From contig NZ_CP096980.1 of the NCBI RefSeq assembly GCF_002006355.2, forward strand, positions 2,356,001 through 2,420,000: a DNA stretch of 64,000 nt. The letters are read 5' to 3'. Of the stretch, positions 16,388-23,918 are shown piece by piece. Position numbers and translations under genes: made by a program. This DNA comes from Clostridium felsineum DSM 794. Its GTDB lineage: Bacteria; Bacillota; Clostridia; Clostridiales; Clostridiaceae. Below the pieces are notes generated by a model, which was given only the letters and a program-made list of their open reading frames with translations, was not told where the DNA came from and ran no database searches. How positions within the stretch are numbered: position 1 is the stretch's first letter; every line of letters begins with the position of its first letter.

Positions 16388-17242
16388 TCATTGTAAGACA
16401 AGAAGATGATTTCTGTATTGAACAGGAGTCATCTTTTTTAGTCCCCATTGATGCCTATAGTTATTATAGTAGACCATGTAGTCTTTAATTTCATCCTTAA
16501 GTTCATTTAGAGTTTCACATGTTTTAATATAAGCTTCATCTTTAAGGTGCCCAAAAAAAGATTCTTGCGGAGCATTATCCCAACAGTTACCACGCCTCGA
16601 CATGGATTGTCCTAGTAGACTATAGCTTTTCACTAAGCTTTGAAATTTAGGGCTTGTATAGTGGAACCCTTGATCAGAATGGATAAAAGCATTTTCGGTA
16701 AGTTTGATTTCTCCTTCATTCATTAGTTTGTCTATCGTATCTGTAGCTATATTAAGTGTTAATTTCTCCGAAATATTGTACGCAAGAATTTCGTTGGTAG
16801 ATCCATCTTTAATTGTTGATAGATATGCCTTCTTACCAGTGCCATAAAATAAGTAAGTTATATCAGTAAGTAGTACTTTTTCAGGCATATTTTGTTTGAA
16901 ATTTCTGTTTGATAAATTAGGTAGGGTAGTATGTTCTTTAGTAGCTTTTGTCATTCTTCTATATGGATTGGCTTTTCTAATAGGACAAATAATTTCATAT
17001 TTTTTCATTATCCTTCGCATACGTTTTAGATTATATACGATTCCAAATTGACCTTCTAATGTCACTTTTATTTGCCTAGCTCCCTTTTTACGTCCTTTGA
17101 AGTTATATGCTTTTAAAATGATATCTCTCGTTATCTCAGCCTTATTATTACGTTCTTTTCTCCTTCCTTGTGACTTTGACGAGAAATAGTTATAGTATCC
17201 AGAACGTGATATAGCAGCTATTTTACACAAATAACTGATCAT
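16388..17242 (-). CDS. IS3-family transposase OrfB (DDE integrase domain)
   Basis: 284 residues. An N-terminal HTH_21-like segment (RRIMKKYEIICPIRKANPYR) precedes the rve integrase core. The DDE residues are visible in LLTDITYLFYG, IHSDQGFHYTS and NAPQESFFGHLKDE. The C-terminal YNNYRHQWGLKKMTPVQYR is typical of IS3 and IS150 relatives. The frame is open upstream of this ATG as far as the A6G site in orfA, so the active enzyme is probably the OrfAB fusion made by -1 frameshifting. Confidence 0.92.
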   Translation of the reverse strand: MISYLCKIAAISRSGYYNYFSSKSQGRRKERNNKAEITRDIILKAYNFKGRKKGARQIKVTLEGQFGIVYNLKRMRRIMKKYEIICPIRKANPYRRMTKATKEHTTLPNLSNRNFKQNMPEKVLLTDITYLFYGTGKKAYLSTIKDGSTNEILAYNISEKLTLNIATDTIDKLMNEGEIKLTENAFIHSDQGFHYTSPKFQSLVKSYSLLGQSMSRRGNCWDNAPQESFFGHLKDEAYIKTCETLNELKDEIKDYMVYYNNYRHQWGLKKMTPVQYRNHLLVLQ

Positions 17243-17307
17243 ATTTTTTGATTTATATTTTGTAACTACTAAGTTAATAATATTAAACTTATTTTCAACT
17301 GGTAGGC

Positions 17308-17727
17308 TTATTTCTTTTTTATCATCCTTCTTTCTAACATATCTAACTTTTTTAACAGTTCATTCTCAGCTTTCAATAAATTATTTTGTGCTTTAATACG
17401 CTCATATTTTTCTTCTATAGAAAGTTCTTTTTCACTAGGTCTTCCTGAATTTTGCTTTCTTGTATCTTGTAATCCAAGCACTCCTTGGGTTCTATAGGCT
17501 AAACGCCATCTATCAGCAGATGATTGCATTCGTTTCTTTCCTAAGATACTTATACTAAAACCACATTCTTCGAATATTATTCTTGGAAGTTTTCCATTTT
17601 CATTCTCACTTATAAAAATGCGCTTAAATTCCTCAGTATAGGTTATTCCCTTAGCGCTGACGTGTTTAACATATTTGTTTTTAGATAATATTTCTATTTC
17701 TTCATTTGTGAATAACTTTATGCTCAT
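17308..17727 (-). CDS. IS3-family OrfA (helix-turn-helix DNA-binding subunit)
   Basis: 139 residues. The N-terminal part is a helix-turn-helix (YTEEFKRIFISE, then RIIFEECGFSISILGKKR). The C-terminal part is a leucine-zipper-like coiled coil (KAQNNLLKAENELLKKLDMLE) that mediates multimerisation in IS3 elements. It ends RRMIKKK, where the run AAAAAAG (17320-17314 on the minus strand) is the classical -1 slippery heptamer. Slippage continues into EISLPVENKF and then OrfB without a stop. Confidence 0.88.
   Translation of the reverse strand: MSIKLFTNEEIEILSKNKYVKHVSAKGITYTEEFKRIFISENENGKLPRIIFEECGFSISILGKKRMQSSADRWRLAYRTQGVLGLQDTRKQNSGRPSEKELSIEEKYERIKAQNNLLKAENELLKKLDMLERRMIKKK
17314..17320 (-). 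promoter_or_regulatory. programmed -1 frameshift heptamer A6G
   Basis: AAAAAAG on the minus strand, positioned three codons from the end of orfA. A -1 shift here opens a frame that runs continuously into OrfB, as in other IS3-family elements. Confidence 0.8.
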
Positions 17728-17784
17728 TCAATCTACTCCAATCTTCATTTGTTTTATTATAACAAAAATACCCTATAGGGTACA

Positions 17785-18054
17785 TTTTATAATGTAAAAT
17801 CATGTATATTAGTTACATAACAAATATTATGTAAACAAACAGCAAAAGTAAACCATAAAATAATTTTGTAATTATTTTATAATTAAGGAGGATTTTTTAA
17901 GAAATAGAAGAATATATAAAGTAATAATGAAATGCTTCTTTAGTTACCAATACTATAAAGAATTAAAATTATTAATGAAATATTTATTTTAAAACTTGAT
18001 TATTAATTAATTATAATCATAATATAAAAATTTAATAAGAAAGGAGTCGATATT
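17785..18054 (+). promoter_or_regulatory. AT-rich leader region before the peptide gene
   Basis: An AAGGAGG at 17884-17890 has no usable start codon after it, suggesting a gene start lost when the adjacent IS landed. TTGATT (17996-18001) and TAATAT (18020-18025), spaced by 18, are the best promoter for the peptide gene, giving a leader of roughly 25 bases. A 21-codon frame at 17927 lacks a ribosome site and is not called. Confidence 0.45.
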
Positions 18055-18180
18055 ATGAGCAATCCAGAAGGACAAGTACAGGAGCTTCCTATAGAAGTAA
18101 CTGAGCAAATGGAATCAGTAGATGCTGTTTATGGTTGCTATTGTGGACGTTGGCATATAGGTGAAGGCGTAGTTAGTTAA
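18055..18180 (+). CDS. candidate RiPP precursor peptide (CYC core)
   Basis: 41 residues with an AAGGAG ribosome site (18041-18046). The N-terminal two thirds (to about residue 24) is an acidic, Gln/Glu-rich leader. The C-terminal part, VYGCYCGRWHIGEGVVS, is small, Gly-rich and aromatic, with two cysteines flanking Tyr29 (C28 and C30). It directly precedes a radical SAM/SPASM maturase gene, the usual layout of sactipeptide, ranthipeptide or cyclophane-type RiPPs. I do not recognise the core as a named class. Leader cleavage after about A24 is a guess. A hairpin separates it from the maturase. Confidence 0.7.
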   Translation: MSNPEGQVQELPIEVTEQMESVDAVYGCYCGRWHIGEGVVS

Positions 18181-18192
18181 GAATTTAGAACA

Positions 18193-18232
18193 AAATAAGA
18201 TATTGCATTAAAATATATGCAATATCTTATTT
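18193..18232 (+). terminator. hairpin between precursor and maturase genes
   Basis: A 16-bp perfect stem, AAATAAGATATTGCAT (18193-18208) with its complement (18217-18232), and an 8-base loop. The downstream strand has few T residues, so it is probably a partial terminator or mRNA-stabilising hairpin, giving more precursor than maturase transcript, as is common in peptide clusters. Confidence 0.7.
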
Positions 18233-18257
18233 AAATATATAAGAGGGGGCTAACTAA

Positions 18258-18482
18258 TTGGAATTCTCAAAAGAACTTATTTTTATAGAAGCAGGAAAAA
18301 TATTAGTTTATAATTATAAACTTAATAAGGCTTGTATAATAAATAAAAATGTATATGATTTTTTCAAAAATAACGATATATCTGGTTTTAAGAAAAATAT
18401 AACAGAAAAGGATTATGAATTACTATTAAAAAATGGTGTTAGATTTAAAACTTGTGTATTTACATATAACTCAGCATTGTAA
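18258..18482 (+). CDS. RRE/PqqD-like N-terminal segment of the peptide maturase (separate frame)
   Basis: 74 codons from TTG 18258, which has a strong AGAGGGGG ribosome site (18242-18249). The beta-rich start (ELIFIEAGKILVYNYKLNKACIINKNVYDFF) resembles the small PqqD-like leader-recognition domain or the N-terminal extension of RiPP radical SAM enzymes. The frame overlaps the radical SAM gene by 50 bases and ends inside it. The radical SAM frame has no ribosome site of its own, so this was probably the N-terminus of one protein. A one-base change in the A6 run at 18428-18433 would join them. Either a real overlap, a frameshift mutation, or a sequencing error. Confidence 0.5.
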   Translation: MEFSKELIFIEAGKILVYNYKLNKACIINKNVYDFFKNNDISGFKKNITEKDYELLLKNGVRFKTCVFTYNSAL

Positions 18483-19380
18483 TTTATCATGCAGCTACTG
18501 TTACAATCATAGAAATTTAAATAAACCCGATGGCATAAATACAAATGATATTAGTTTTATTGCAAATATATTAAAAAATGTAGGAGTAGAAACAATTGTT
18601 CTTACAGGTGGTGAAGCACTATTAAGGGATGATATAATTGAAGTTTGTAAAATATTAAAAAACTTTGATTTTAAGCTACAATTATTAACAAATGGTACAA
18701 TGCTTTCAATAAAACAAGAAATATTAGACTTATTAGATAAAGTTATTATTAGTATTGATACCTTTGATCAAACAAAGAATGCTAGAAATGGTCTCGATGT
18801 ATTGAAATTAAAAGAAGATTTACTCAGGATAGATAGTAGTCAAAAATATAAAATTACTTTAAGGTCAGTAGTAACTCATTTAGATGAAGTTAGTTTTAAA
18901 GATATAAAGTCTTTCGCTTCTTTAAATGGTTTTAATTTTTTGCAAGCTGTGTTTATTCCAAACAAATCTTCGGATATCAATTTGATTCCTAGTATAGACG
19001 TAATTGAACCTGACGCAGAAGATTGTTTATTGAAAGCTAGTTCCTGTGGAGCTTGTTACAACGAAATTGCCATTGACTCTAATGGTGACATATATCCTTG
19101 TCAAGCACTTATACGCCCTGAATTAAAGGTGAGTAATATCTTTAAAACTAATTGGATGCAAGAATTGAAAAATTCTGATGTAACTAATATGTTTTTGAAG
19201 CGTAAAGTTGATAACATAGAAAATTGTTCTTCTTGTGAATACAGATACTTATGTGGTGGAGGATGTCCCACTATGCCTTACAATTTGTATGGAACTTTAT
19301 TTAATTGTGCTAAACCTTTGTGTGGATATATTAAGCAAAATATTGAAAAAAACTTTAAAAGAATTTTAGAAAAATATTAA
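18433..19380 (+). CDS. radical SAM/SPASM peptide-modifying enzyme
   Basis: 315 residues. The CxxxCxxC cluster for the SAM-cleaving [4Fe-4S] is CNLSCSYC (about residues 16-23), and TGGEALLRDD is the SAM-binding GGE region. The C-terminal SPASM domain has cysteines in SSCGACYNEIAID, YPCQAL, ENCSSCEYRYLCGGGCP, NCAK and LCGY for auxiliary clusters. It presumably installs a thioether or carbon-carbon crosslink in the 41-aa peptide upstream. ATG 18433 lacks a Shine-Dalgarno, and the N-terminal portion seems to lie in the preceding frame. No protease or exporter gene is adjacent on this strand. Confidence 0.85.
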   Translation: MVLDLKLVYLHITQHCNLSCSYCYNHRNLNKPDGINTNDISFIANILKNVGVETIVLTGGEALLRDDIIEVCKILKNFDFKLQLLTNGTMLSIKQEILDLLDKVIISIDTFDQTKNARNGLDVLKLKEDLLRIDSSQKYKITLRSVVTHLDEVSFKDIKSFASLNGFNFLQAVFIPNKSSDINLIPSIDVIEPDAEDCLLKASSCGACYNEIAIDSNGDIYPCQALIRPELKVSNIFKTNWMQELKNSDVTNMFLKRKVDNIENCSSCEYRYLCGGGCPTMPYNLYGTLFNCAKPLCGYIKQNIEKNFKRILEKY

Positions 19381-19389
19381 TAAGTTAAA

Positions 19390-20253
19390 TTATTTAATAA
19401 GGTTTTTGGCAGAAAAAATACTGGTTACAGCTCCTATAATTATTCCACAAAGTATAAATTTAAAAGAAATATCTGCAATAATTGAGTATGGTGATATTAA
19501 TTTTAAAAATATATCTACAGAATAATATGCAATTTTTTTATAGATAAAATTATATAATAAAAAGCTTATTAATAATGATAGGGAGGACCCTAAAAGACCT
19601 AGTAGTATTCCTTGTAAAACAAGGGGATAAATAATAAAAAATTCTGTTGCTCCAATAAGTTTCATTGTTTTAATTTCTTCAAGTCTTAAATATATAGAAA
19701 GTTTTATTGTATTGTTAATTAAAAATAGAGATATAGCTGAAAATATAATAAAAATAGGTGTACCTAGGTATTGAAGCAATCTAATAATTGAAGAAAGTTC
19801 ACTTTTTATATCTCTGTTTTCATCAACTTCAGCTATGCCTTTAATGATTTTAATTTTAGAAGTTATAAGTGATATGTGATTAGTTTCCTTTATTTTAACT
19901 ATATATGATTCTTTGAAGGAGGTGCTTTTAAAGTCATTTCCTAAATGCCTTTTTAAATAAGCTAAAACGTATTTTTTATTTTGAAAAGAAACATTAGTTA
20001 CACCATTCAATTTTTTTATATCATCATATATTTTTGTCTTATTTTCAGTTCTTATATTATCTTGTAAAAATACTTGTACTTCTGGTTTAAAGTCAATAGA
20101 ATTATCTTTTATATTCCACAATAATATAAAAGATAATTCTAAAATAAATAATGCTAATAAAAATGTAACAACTGATGAGACACTACTTGTTGTATTTCTA
20201 TATATATTTAATAATGCTTGTTTGAAAAGCCATTTAAAAGTGCTGATTTTCAT
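19390..20253 (-). CDS. FtsX-like permease, orphan
   Basis: 287 residues. One membrane helix at about 20-45, an extracellular loop domain (about 50-165, KPEVQVFLQD, VTNVSFQNKKYVLAYLKRHLG), then three helices with the FtsX motif LRLEEIKTMKLIGAT. FtsX normally pairs with the ATPase FtsE and activates peptidoglycan hydrolases, but no ftsE is nearby. It shares the minus strand with the secreted serine hydrolase upstream, across a 94-base gap holding a long hairpin. AAGGAAGG ribosome site. It may be a second, specialised copy. Its proximity to the RiPP genes (convergent) could be chance. Confidence 0.75.
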   Translation of the reverse strand: MKISTFKWLFKQALLNIYRNTTSSVSSVVTFLLALFILELSFILLWNIKDNSIDFKPEVQVFLQDNIRTENKTKIYDDIKKLNGVTNVSFQNKKYVLAYLKRHLGNDFKSTSFKESYIVKIKETNHISLITSKIKIIKGIAEVDENRDIKSELSSIIRLLQYLGTPIFIIFSAISLFLINNTIKLSIYLRLEEIKTMKLIGATEFFIIYPLVLQGILLGLLGSSLSLLISFLLYNFIYKKIAYYSVDIFLKLISPYSIIADISFKFILCGIIIGAVTSIFSAKNLIK

Positions 20254-20278
20254 AACTATGATTACCTTCCTTGTAGGT

Positions 20279-20329
20279 ATTAACTAATTATCCTTACGAA
20301 ACTAATCTGTGCAAGGATAATTAGTTAAT
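20279..20329 (-). terminator. long hairpin between serine hydrolase and ftsX-like genes
   Basis: A 17-bp perfect stem, 20279-20295 with 20313-20329 (arms AAGGATAATTAGTTAAT on the plus strand), around a 17-base loop. No T-run follows on either strand, so it may be an attenuating or stabilising hairpin rather than a full terminator. Confidence 0.6.
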
Positions 20330-20347
20330 GGTATTATTTTTCAGCAA

Positions 20348-22522
20348 TTAGTTATACTTAACTGTAAAGGTAGCTTTAGGGCTACCTAAAAATACTATTT
20401 TACCGTTTTGAGGTAATTTAACTGTTTTATTATCTGTTATTAAAGAATCATTTACTAAGTTTTCGTTGCTATCATAAACTATAAAAGCTGCGTTATTAGG
20501 TATATCTACAGTGATTTCTTTATTGGCCTCTGAATTATCAATCTTGTACCATTTTCCATAACCATTTTTATCAATTGTACAATTAAACTCATTATCTGTT
20601 GGCAAAGTATTTATTGAAGCTTCTTCTTCATAAATATAACCATCACCAGTTAAGTATTCAAAATTATTTTTTTTATAAAATGTAAAGTCGCTTTGATCAC
20701 GTGACAACATACCTGGTCCATCAAGTATAGATGATGCTGAATTTTTACCTGTTATTTTATCTACTTCAAAGTATCCTTCTAACCCTTTTATAAAATCAAC
20801 TTTTAAATATTGACTTGAAAGAAGATAGTCTATAGAAGAATATTTTTCATTTAATAAGTAATATTTTTTCCCAGTTCTTTTATTCCAAGTATCAGAAACA
20901 TTTTTAGGTAAGTTGTTATCATCTATTTTTTGGGCAAAATATAAATTAACAGCACCTTGACCTAAAGCTGGCATGGTTTCATACCCAGTTTGCTTTGCAT
21001 AAATTTTCCCATTAGATTCTTTTACAAAACTTAAAGTCATAGAACCATCAGTTGATACAAAATTTCCGTCTTTAGTATAAACAGCTGTTTGTGAACCATA
21101 TTGTGGTCTTTGAGGATCTGATAAAGTTAATGTCCCTGATTCGTCAATTTTAATATTGAAAATTTCAGAGCCAGATAAATACATTCCTTCATAGTTTTTT
21201 ATTTCCTGTGGAACAGCTGCTTTTTGTGGTTCTGAAAAAGTCTTGTCTGGTATAATCTTATTAATTTCACCTTTTTCCTTTAATGCAGAGAGTAGAACTT
21301 CTTGAGCTGCTAATTCATCCTCACCACTGTGTCCACCAGAGGTTACTACTGCCATTGCCATATTTTTTTCTGGAAGTACAATTAAATTGCTGTGATAAAA
21401 GGGAGTGTCACCGCCTTTTGATAAGGCTTTTATATTATATTGATTAAAGGGGTATAGGTTTACACTATCCCAACCCAATCCATAATTTAAATTACTATCA
21501 GCATCTTTTGGCCAAAGGCCTCTCAAATACTCTTTGTTTTCCATTGCTTTTAATGATTTATTTGAAAGTATTCCATTTGAATTTTTAGTAAAGGTAGTTG
21601 CAAAAGTACATAAATCTTCTGCTGTTGAATAAATTCCACCAGCAGCTATGCTATTTATATTTTCAGTAGGCAACGAAGTAGATACTCCATTACAATATGT
21701 CTTAGCTAAATTGTTTCTGTCAAATTCACTAGCAGGAGTTTTGGTGTTATTCATTTTTAAACTGTTTGTAATATTATCCTTTATATAATTAGTAAAAGTT
21801 GTACCAGTGACATGCTCTACTAATATTTCGGCAAGAGTAAAGCCATCATTGCAATATACTGAATAAGCTCCCGGATTTGCTTTTAAACGTTGAGTTTTTA
21901 ATTCTTTTAGGAAATTATCGTGATTATAGGTATCGTTATCACCAAAAAGAGAAGCATTTAAAGTAGTAGAACCCATTAAACCAGAAGAATGATTTAATAA
22001 CATTCTAACAGTGATTTTTTTATATCTACTATCAGCCATTGTAAATTCTTTAATATATTTTGTTACGGGAGCATCAAGATTTACCTTTCCTTCATCTACT
22101 AGTTTCATTACTGCAGTTGTTAAAAACATTTTACTTGTAGAACCGATACCATACATAGTATCAGCTGTTAATGCCTTGTTACTGTCCTTTGAATATACAC
22201 CTGCATTACCAGATAGTACAATTTTACCGTTATCAATTAAAGCATACTGTACACTTGTATCTCCACAATTTAACAGAGCTGAAGCTTTTTGATCAGCTAC
22301 TGCTTTTGTTTCATTATAACTATTTTCTGAAACACTTTTTATTTGATTATTGTTTTTGGTAGTCTGTTTTCGGGTTATAGTTTTGTTTGAAAAGTTATCA
22401 ATTGTTTGAGGTGAAAAATTTGACATAATTGTGTTATTTGAAGCTTTTGCAAAAACAGGTATTGAACTTGTGGTTATTAATATAAATAATGAGCATGTGA
22501 TTAAATATTTTTTAATTTTCAT
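20348..22522 (-). CDS. exported serine hydrolase (class C beta-lactamase/penicillin-binding family)
   Basis: 724 residues. A signal peptide (about 1-25, ending PVFAKA) is followed by a Ser/Thr/Asn-rich linker and the beta-lactamase-fold domain (about 70-425). The catalytic S128-x-x-K131 is in GIGSTSKMF, the YxN motif is Y223-C-N225, and SKGGDTPFYH corresponds to the KTG/HxG box. The remaining ~290 residues are two beta-rich regions with no name I know. Likely a D-amino-acid peptidase or esterase acting outside the cell. It probably heads the minus-strand pair with the ftsX-like gene. AGGAG ribosome site just upstream. Confidence 0.85.
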   Translation of the reverse strand: MKIKKYLITCSLFILITTSSIPVFAKASNNTIMSNFSPQTIDNFSNKTITRKQTTKNNNQIKSVSENSYNETKAVADQKASALLNCGDTSVQYALIDNGKIVLSGNAGVYSKDSNKALTADTMYGIGSTSKMFLTTAVMKLVDEGKVNLDAPVTKYIKEFTMADSRYKKITVRMLLNHSSGLMGSTTLNASLFGDNDTYNHDNFLKELKTQRLKANPGAYSVYCNDGFTLAEILVEHVTGTTFTNYIKDNITNSLKMNNTKTPASEFDRNNLAKTYCNGVSTSLPTENINSIAAGGIYSTAEDLCTFATTFTKNSNGILSNKSLKAMENKEYLRGLWPKDADSNLNYGLGWDSVNLYPFNQYNIKALSKGGDTPFYHSNLIVLPEKNMAMAVVTSGGHSGEDELAAQEVLLSALKEKGEINKIIPDKTFSEPQKAAVPQEIKNYEGMYLSGSEIFNIKIDESGTLTLSDPQRPQYGSQTAVYTKDGNFVSTDGSMTLSFVKESNGKIYAKQTGYETMPALGQGAVNLYFAQKIDDNNLPKNVSDTWNKRTGKKYYLLNEKYSSIDYLLSSQYLKVDFIKGLEGYFEVDKITGKNSASSILDGPGMLSRDQSDFTFYKKNNFEYLTGDGYIYEEEASINTLPTDNEFNCTIDKNGYGKWYKIDNSEANKEITVDIPNNAAFIVYDSNENLVNDSLITDNKTVKLPQNGKIVFLGSPKATFTVKYN

Positions 22523-22920
22523 TTTAATATTTCACTCCTTTTGTACTTATATAGGATAAATTGTATTTATATATATTATCATACATTTTATTCTTCATAT
22601 AGTGACAAAAGTAATTAATTGTGTTCATTTCTTATATATGTATATTAATACCAAATCAATTCTGTTGATAAAAATTATAAATAGAATTGATTGAATGTAG
22701 ATTTCCTTTATTAAAGTAAAAGTAATTTTATATTTATATTTAGAACCTAAAGTTATTCATTAAGAACTACTTAATGATAAATGGATAATCGTACAAAAAC
22801 TCAATACATAATGTAACTTATGTATTGAGTTTTGGTGCGAGCTATAGTATAGTTAAATAGGTTCTTTTAGGAGAATTTATCGAAATTAAACTATTCTATA
22901 ATTCAAAGGATGATATACTA
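22523..22920. other. 398-base intergenic region with two hairpins
   Basis: Divergent promoters of the serine hydrolase (minus) and recombinase (plus) genes should lie here. AATCAATTCT/AGAATTGATT (22654-22663 and 22683-22692) is an inverted repeat. ACTCAATACATAA with its complement (22799-22811 and 22818-22830) is a 13-bp hairpin followed by TTT, terminator-like, though no gene precedes it on the plus strand, so a small RNA is possible. No open frame supported. Confidence 0.45.
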
Positions 22921-23772
22921 ATGGAAAACTCAAATGTTCTAGAACAATTTACTGATTATCTAATAGAAAACGATAAGAATACAAATACAATTGAAAGTTA
23001 TTTAAGCGATATAAAGCAGTTTTTTTTATTTTATAAGAAGGATATAAAAGATTTGAACAAATTGGATATAAAAAAGTATACGCAAAAGCTCAAAAACGAA
23101 GGGCTAAAAATAAGCACAATGCAGAGAAAATTAGTTGCATTAAATCAGCTAATCATATTCTCTAATGAAATGTTGAATTTAAATATAGCAGTGAAAATAA
23201 AACAACTGAAAACAGAAAAACAATATTTTATCAATGATATGATGGAAATCAATGATCTTAAAAGAATAATAAAAGCTGCAATTAAAAAAAACGATGTGAG
23301 GGCAGTAACTGTTTTTTATACATTATTCTATACGGGAGCAAGGGTAAGTGAAATGCTTCAAATTAAAGTAAAGGATATAGACAAAAATAGCATTACGATT
23401 TTAGGGAAAGGAAATAAGTATAGAGAATTGTTAATTCCTAAAAAGCTTCAAGTTCAATGGCAAAAATATTTAGAATGTAGAGAAAACACAAGCGAATTTC
23501 TTTTTACAGGACAAAGAGGGAGTATCACTAGGCAAACAATACATAATGATATAAAAAAATATACTGGCTTAGCAAGGGGCATTGACAAAAGCATAGCTCA
23601 TGCTCATGCATTCAGACACTTATATGCAAAAAGTCTTACGGACCTTGGAATTAATCCTATAACTATAGCACAGCTTTTAGGTCATAGTTTAACGGTAACC
23701 GGTTTGTATATTTCTCAGAGCAAAAAAGAATTATTAAAGACAATAAATAAATTAGATATTGATAAAATATAA
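22921..23772 (+). CDS. tyrosine recombinase (XerC/D-like integrase)
   Basis: 283 residues. SAM-like N-terminal core-binding domain (1-~95) and a C-terminal catalytic domain. The catalytic residues are readable: R in TGARVSEMLQ, HxxR in HAHAFRHLYAK, H in LLGHSLTVTG, and the nucleophile Y in GLYISQSKK. Length fits a Xer-type resolvase more than a long phage integrase. No phage, conjugation or second recombinase gene is adjacent, so it is a stand-alone recombinase of unknown target. A terminator follows, and then a 25-bp inverted repeat. Confidence 0.9.
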   Translation: MENSNVLEQFTDYLIENDKNTNTIESYLSDIKQFFLFYKKDIKDLNKLDIKKYTQKLKNEGLKISTMQRKLVALNQLIIFSNEMLNLNIAVKIKQLKTEKQYFINDMMEINDLKRIIKAAIKKNDVRAVTVFYTLFYTGARVSEMLQIKVKDIDKNSITILGKGNKYRELLIPKKLQVQWQKYLECRENTSEFLFTGQRGSITRQTIHNDIKKYTGLARGIDKSIAHAHAFRHLYAKSLTDLGINPITIAQLLGHSLTVTGLYISQSKKELLKTINKLDIDKI

Positions 23773-23791
23773 AAAATATTAAGCTTAATAA

Positions 23792-23837
23792 GACGTATGT
23801 ATTAGATTATAATCGCTAATGCATACGTCCTATTTTT
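23792..23837 (+). terminator. rho-independent terminator after the recombinase
   Basis: GACGTATGTATTAG (23792-23805) pairs with CTAATGCATACGTC (23816-23829), one wobble, followed by CTATTTTT. Confidence 0.85.
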
Positions 23838-23845
23838 GAATAAAG

Positions 23846-23909
23846 CCGCAAAACAATTTAGTAAATATTTTTATAAAATAAAATAAATATTTACTAAATT
23901 GTTTTGCGG
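23846..23909. repeat. 25-bp perfect inverted repeat, probable operator
   Basis: 23846-23870 (starting CCGCAAAACAATTTAG) and 23885-23909 are exact reverse complements around a 14-base AT loop. Each arm contains the pseudo-palindrome ATTTANTAAAT (23856-23866 and 23889-23899), with centres 33 bases apart, about three helical turns. The right arm covers the -35 and spacer of the transketolase promoter. A one-mismatch copy of the 16-base core lies at 29525-29540, in front of the LacI-family gene. Operator function is inferred. A recombination site for the adjacent recombinase is an alternative. Confidence 0.65.
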
Positions 23910-23918
23910 TGATATAAT
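23890..23918 (+). promoter_or_regulatory. promoter of the transketolase sugar operon
   Basis: TTTACT (23890-23895), 17 bases, TATAAT (23913-23918). The -35 sits inside the right arm of the 25-bp inverted repeat, so a protein bound there would block RNA polymerase. Confidence 0.75.

Larger units (their letters stand above)
16355..17784 (-). mobile_element. complete IS3-family insertion sequence
   Basis: 1,430 bp with orfA and orfB on the minus strand. The ends are TGTACCCT at 16355 and its complement AGGGTACA ending at 17784. The identity extends outward by four more bases (AAAA/TTTT). The right end contains the perfect palindrome TACCCTATAGGGTA. No target-site duplication is apparent. Both frames are open and a frameshift site is intact, so it may be active. 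A relic of the same type lies near 3.3 kb. Confidence 0.88.

Noticed and set aside
16306..16488. Plus-strand frame running from the yitT end into the IS element
   Set aside because: It spans the IS boundary antisense to the transposase C-terminus and has no ribosome site.
17927..17992. 21-codon frame upstream of the RiPP precursor, considered as a second peptide
   Set aside because: No ribosome site at a usable distance and no leader/core character.
23846..23909. dif-like Xer site
   Set aside because: The arms are far longer and farther apart than the 11-6-11 dif layout, and a promoter overlaps the right arm; operator preferred.
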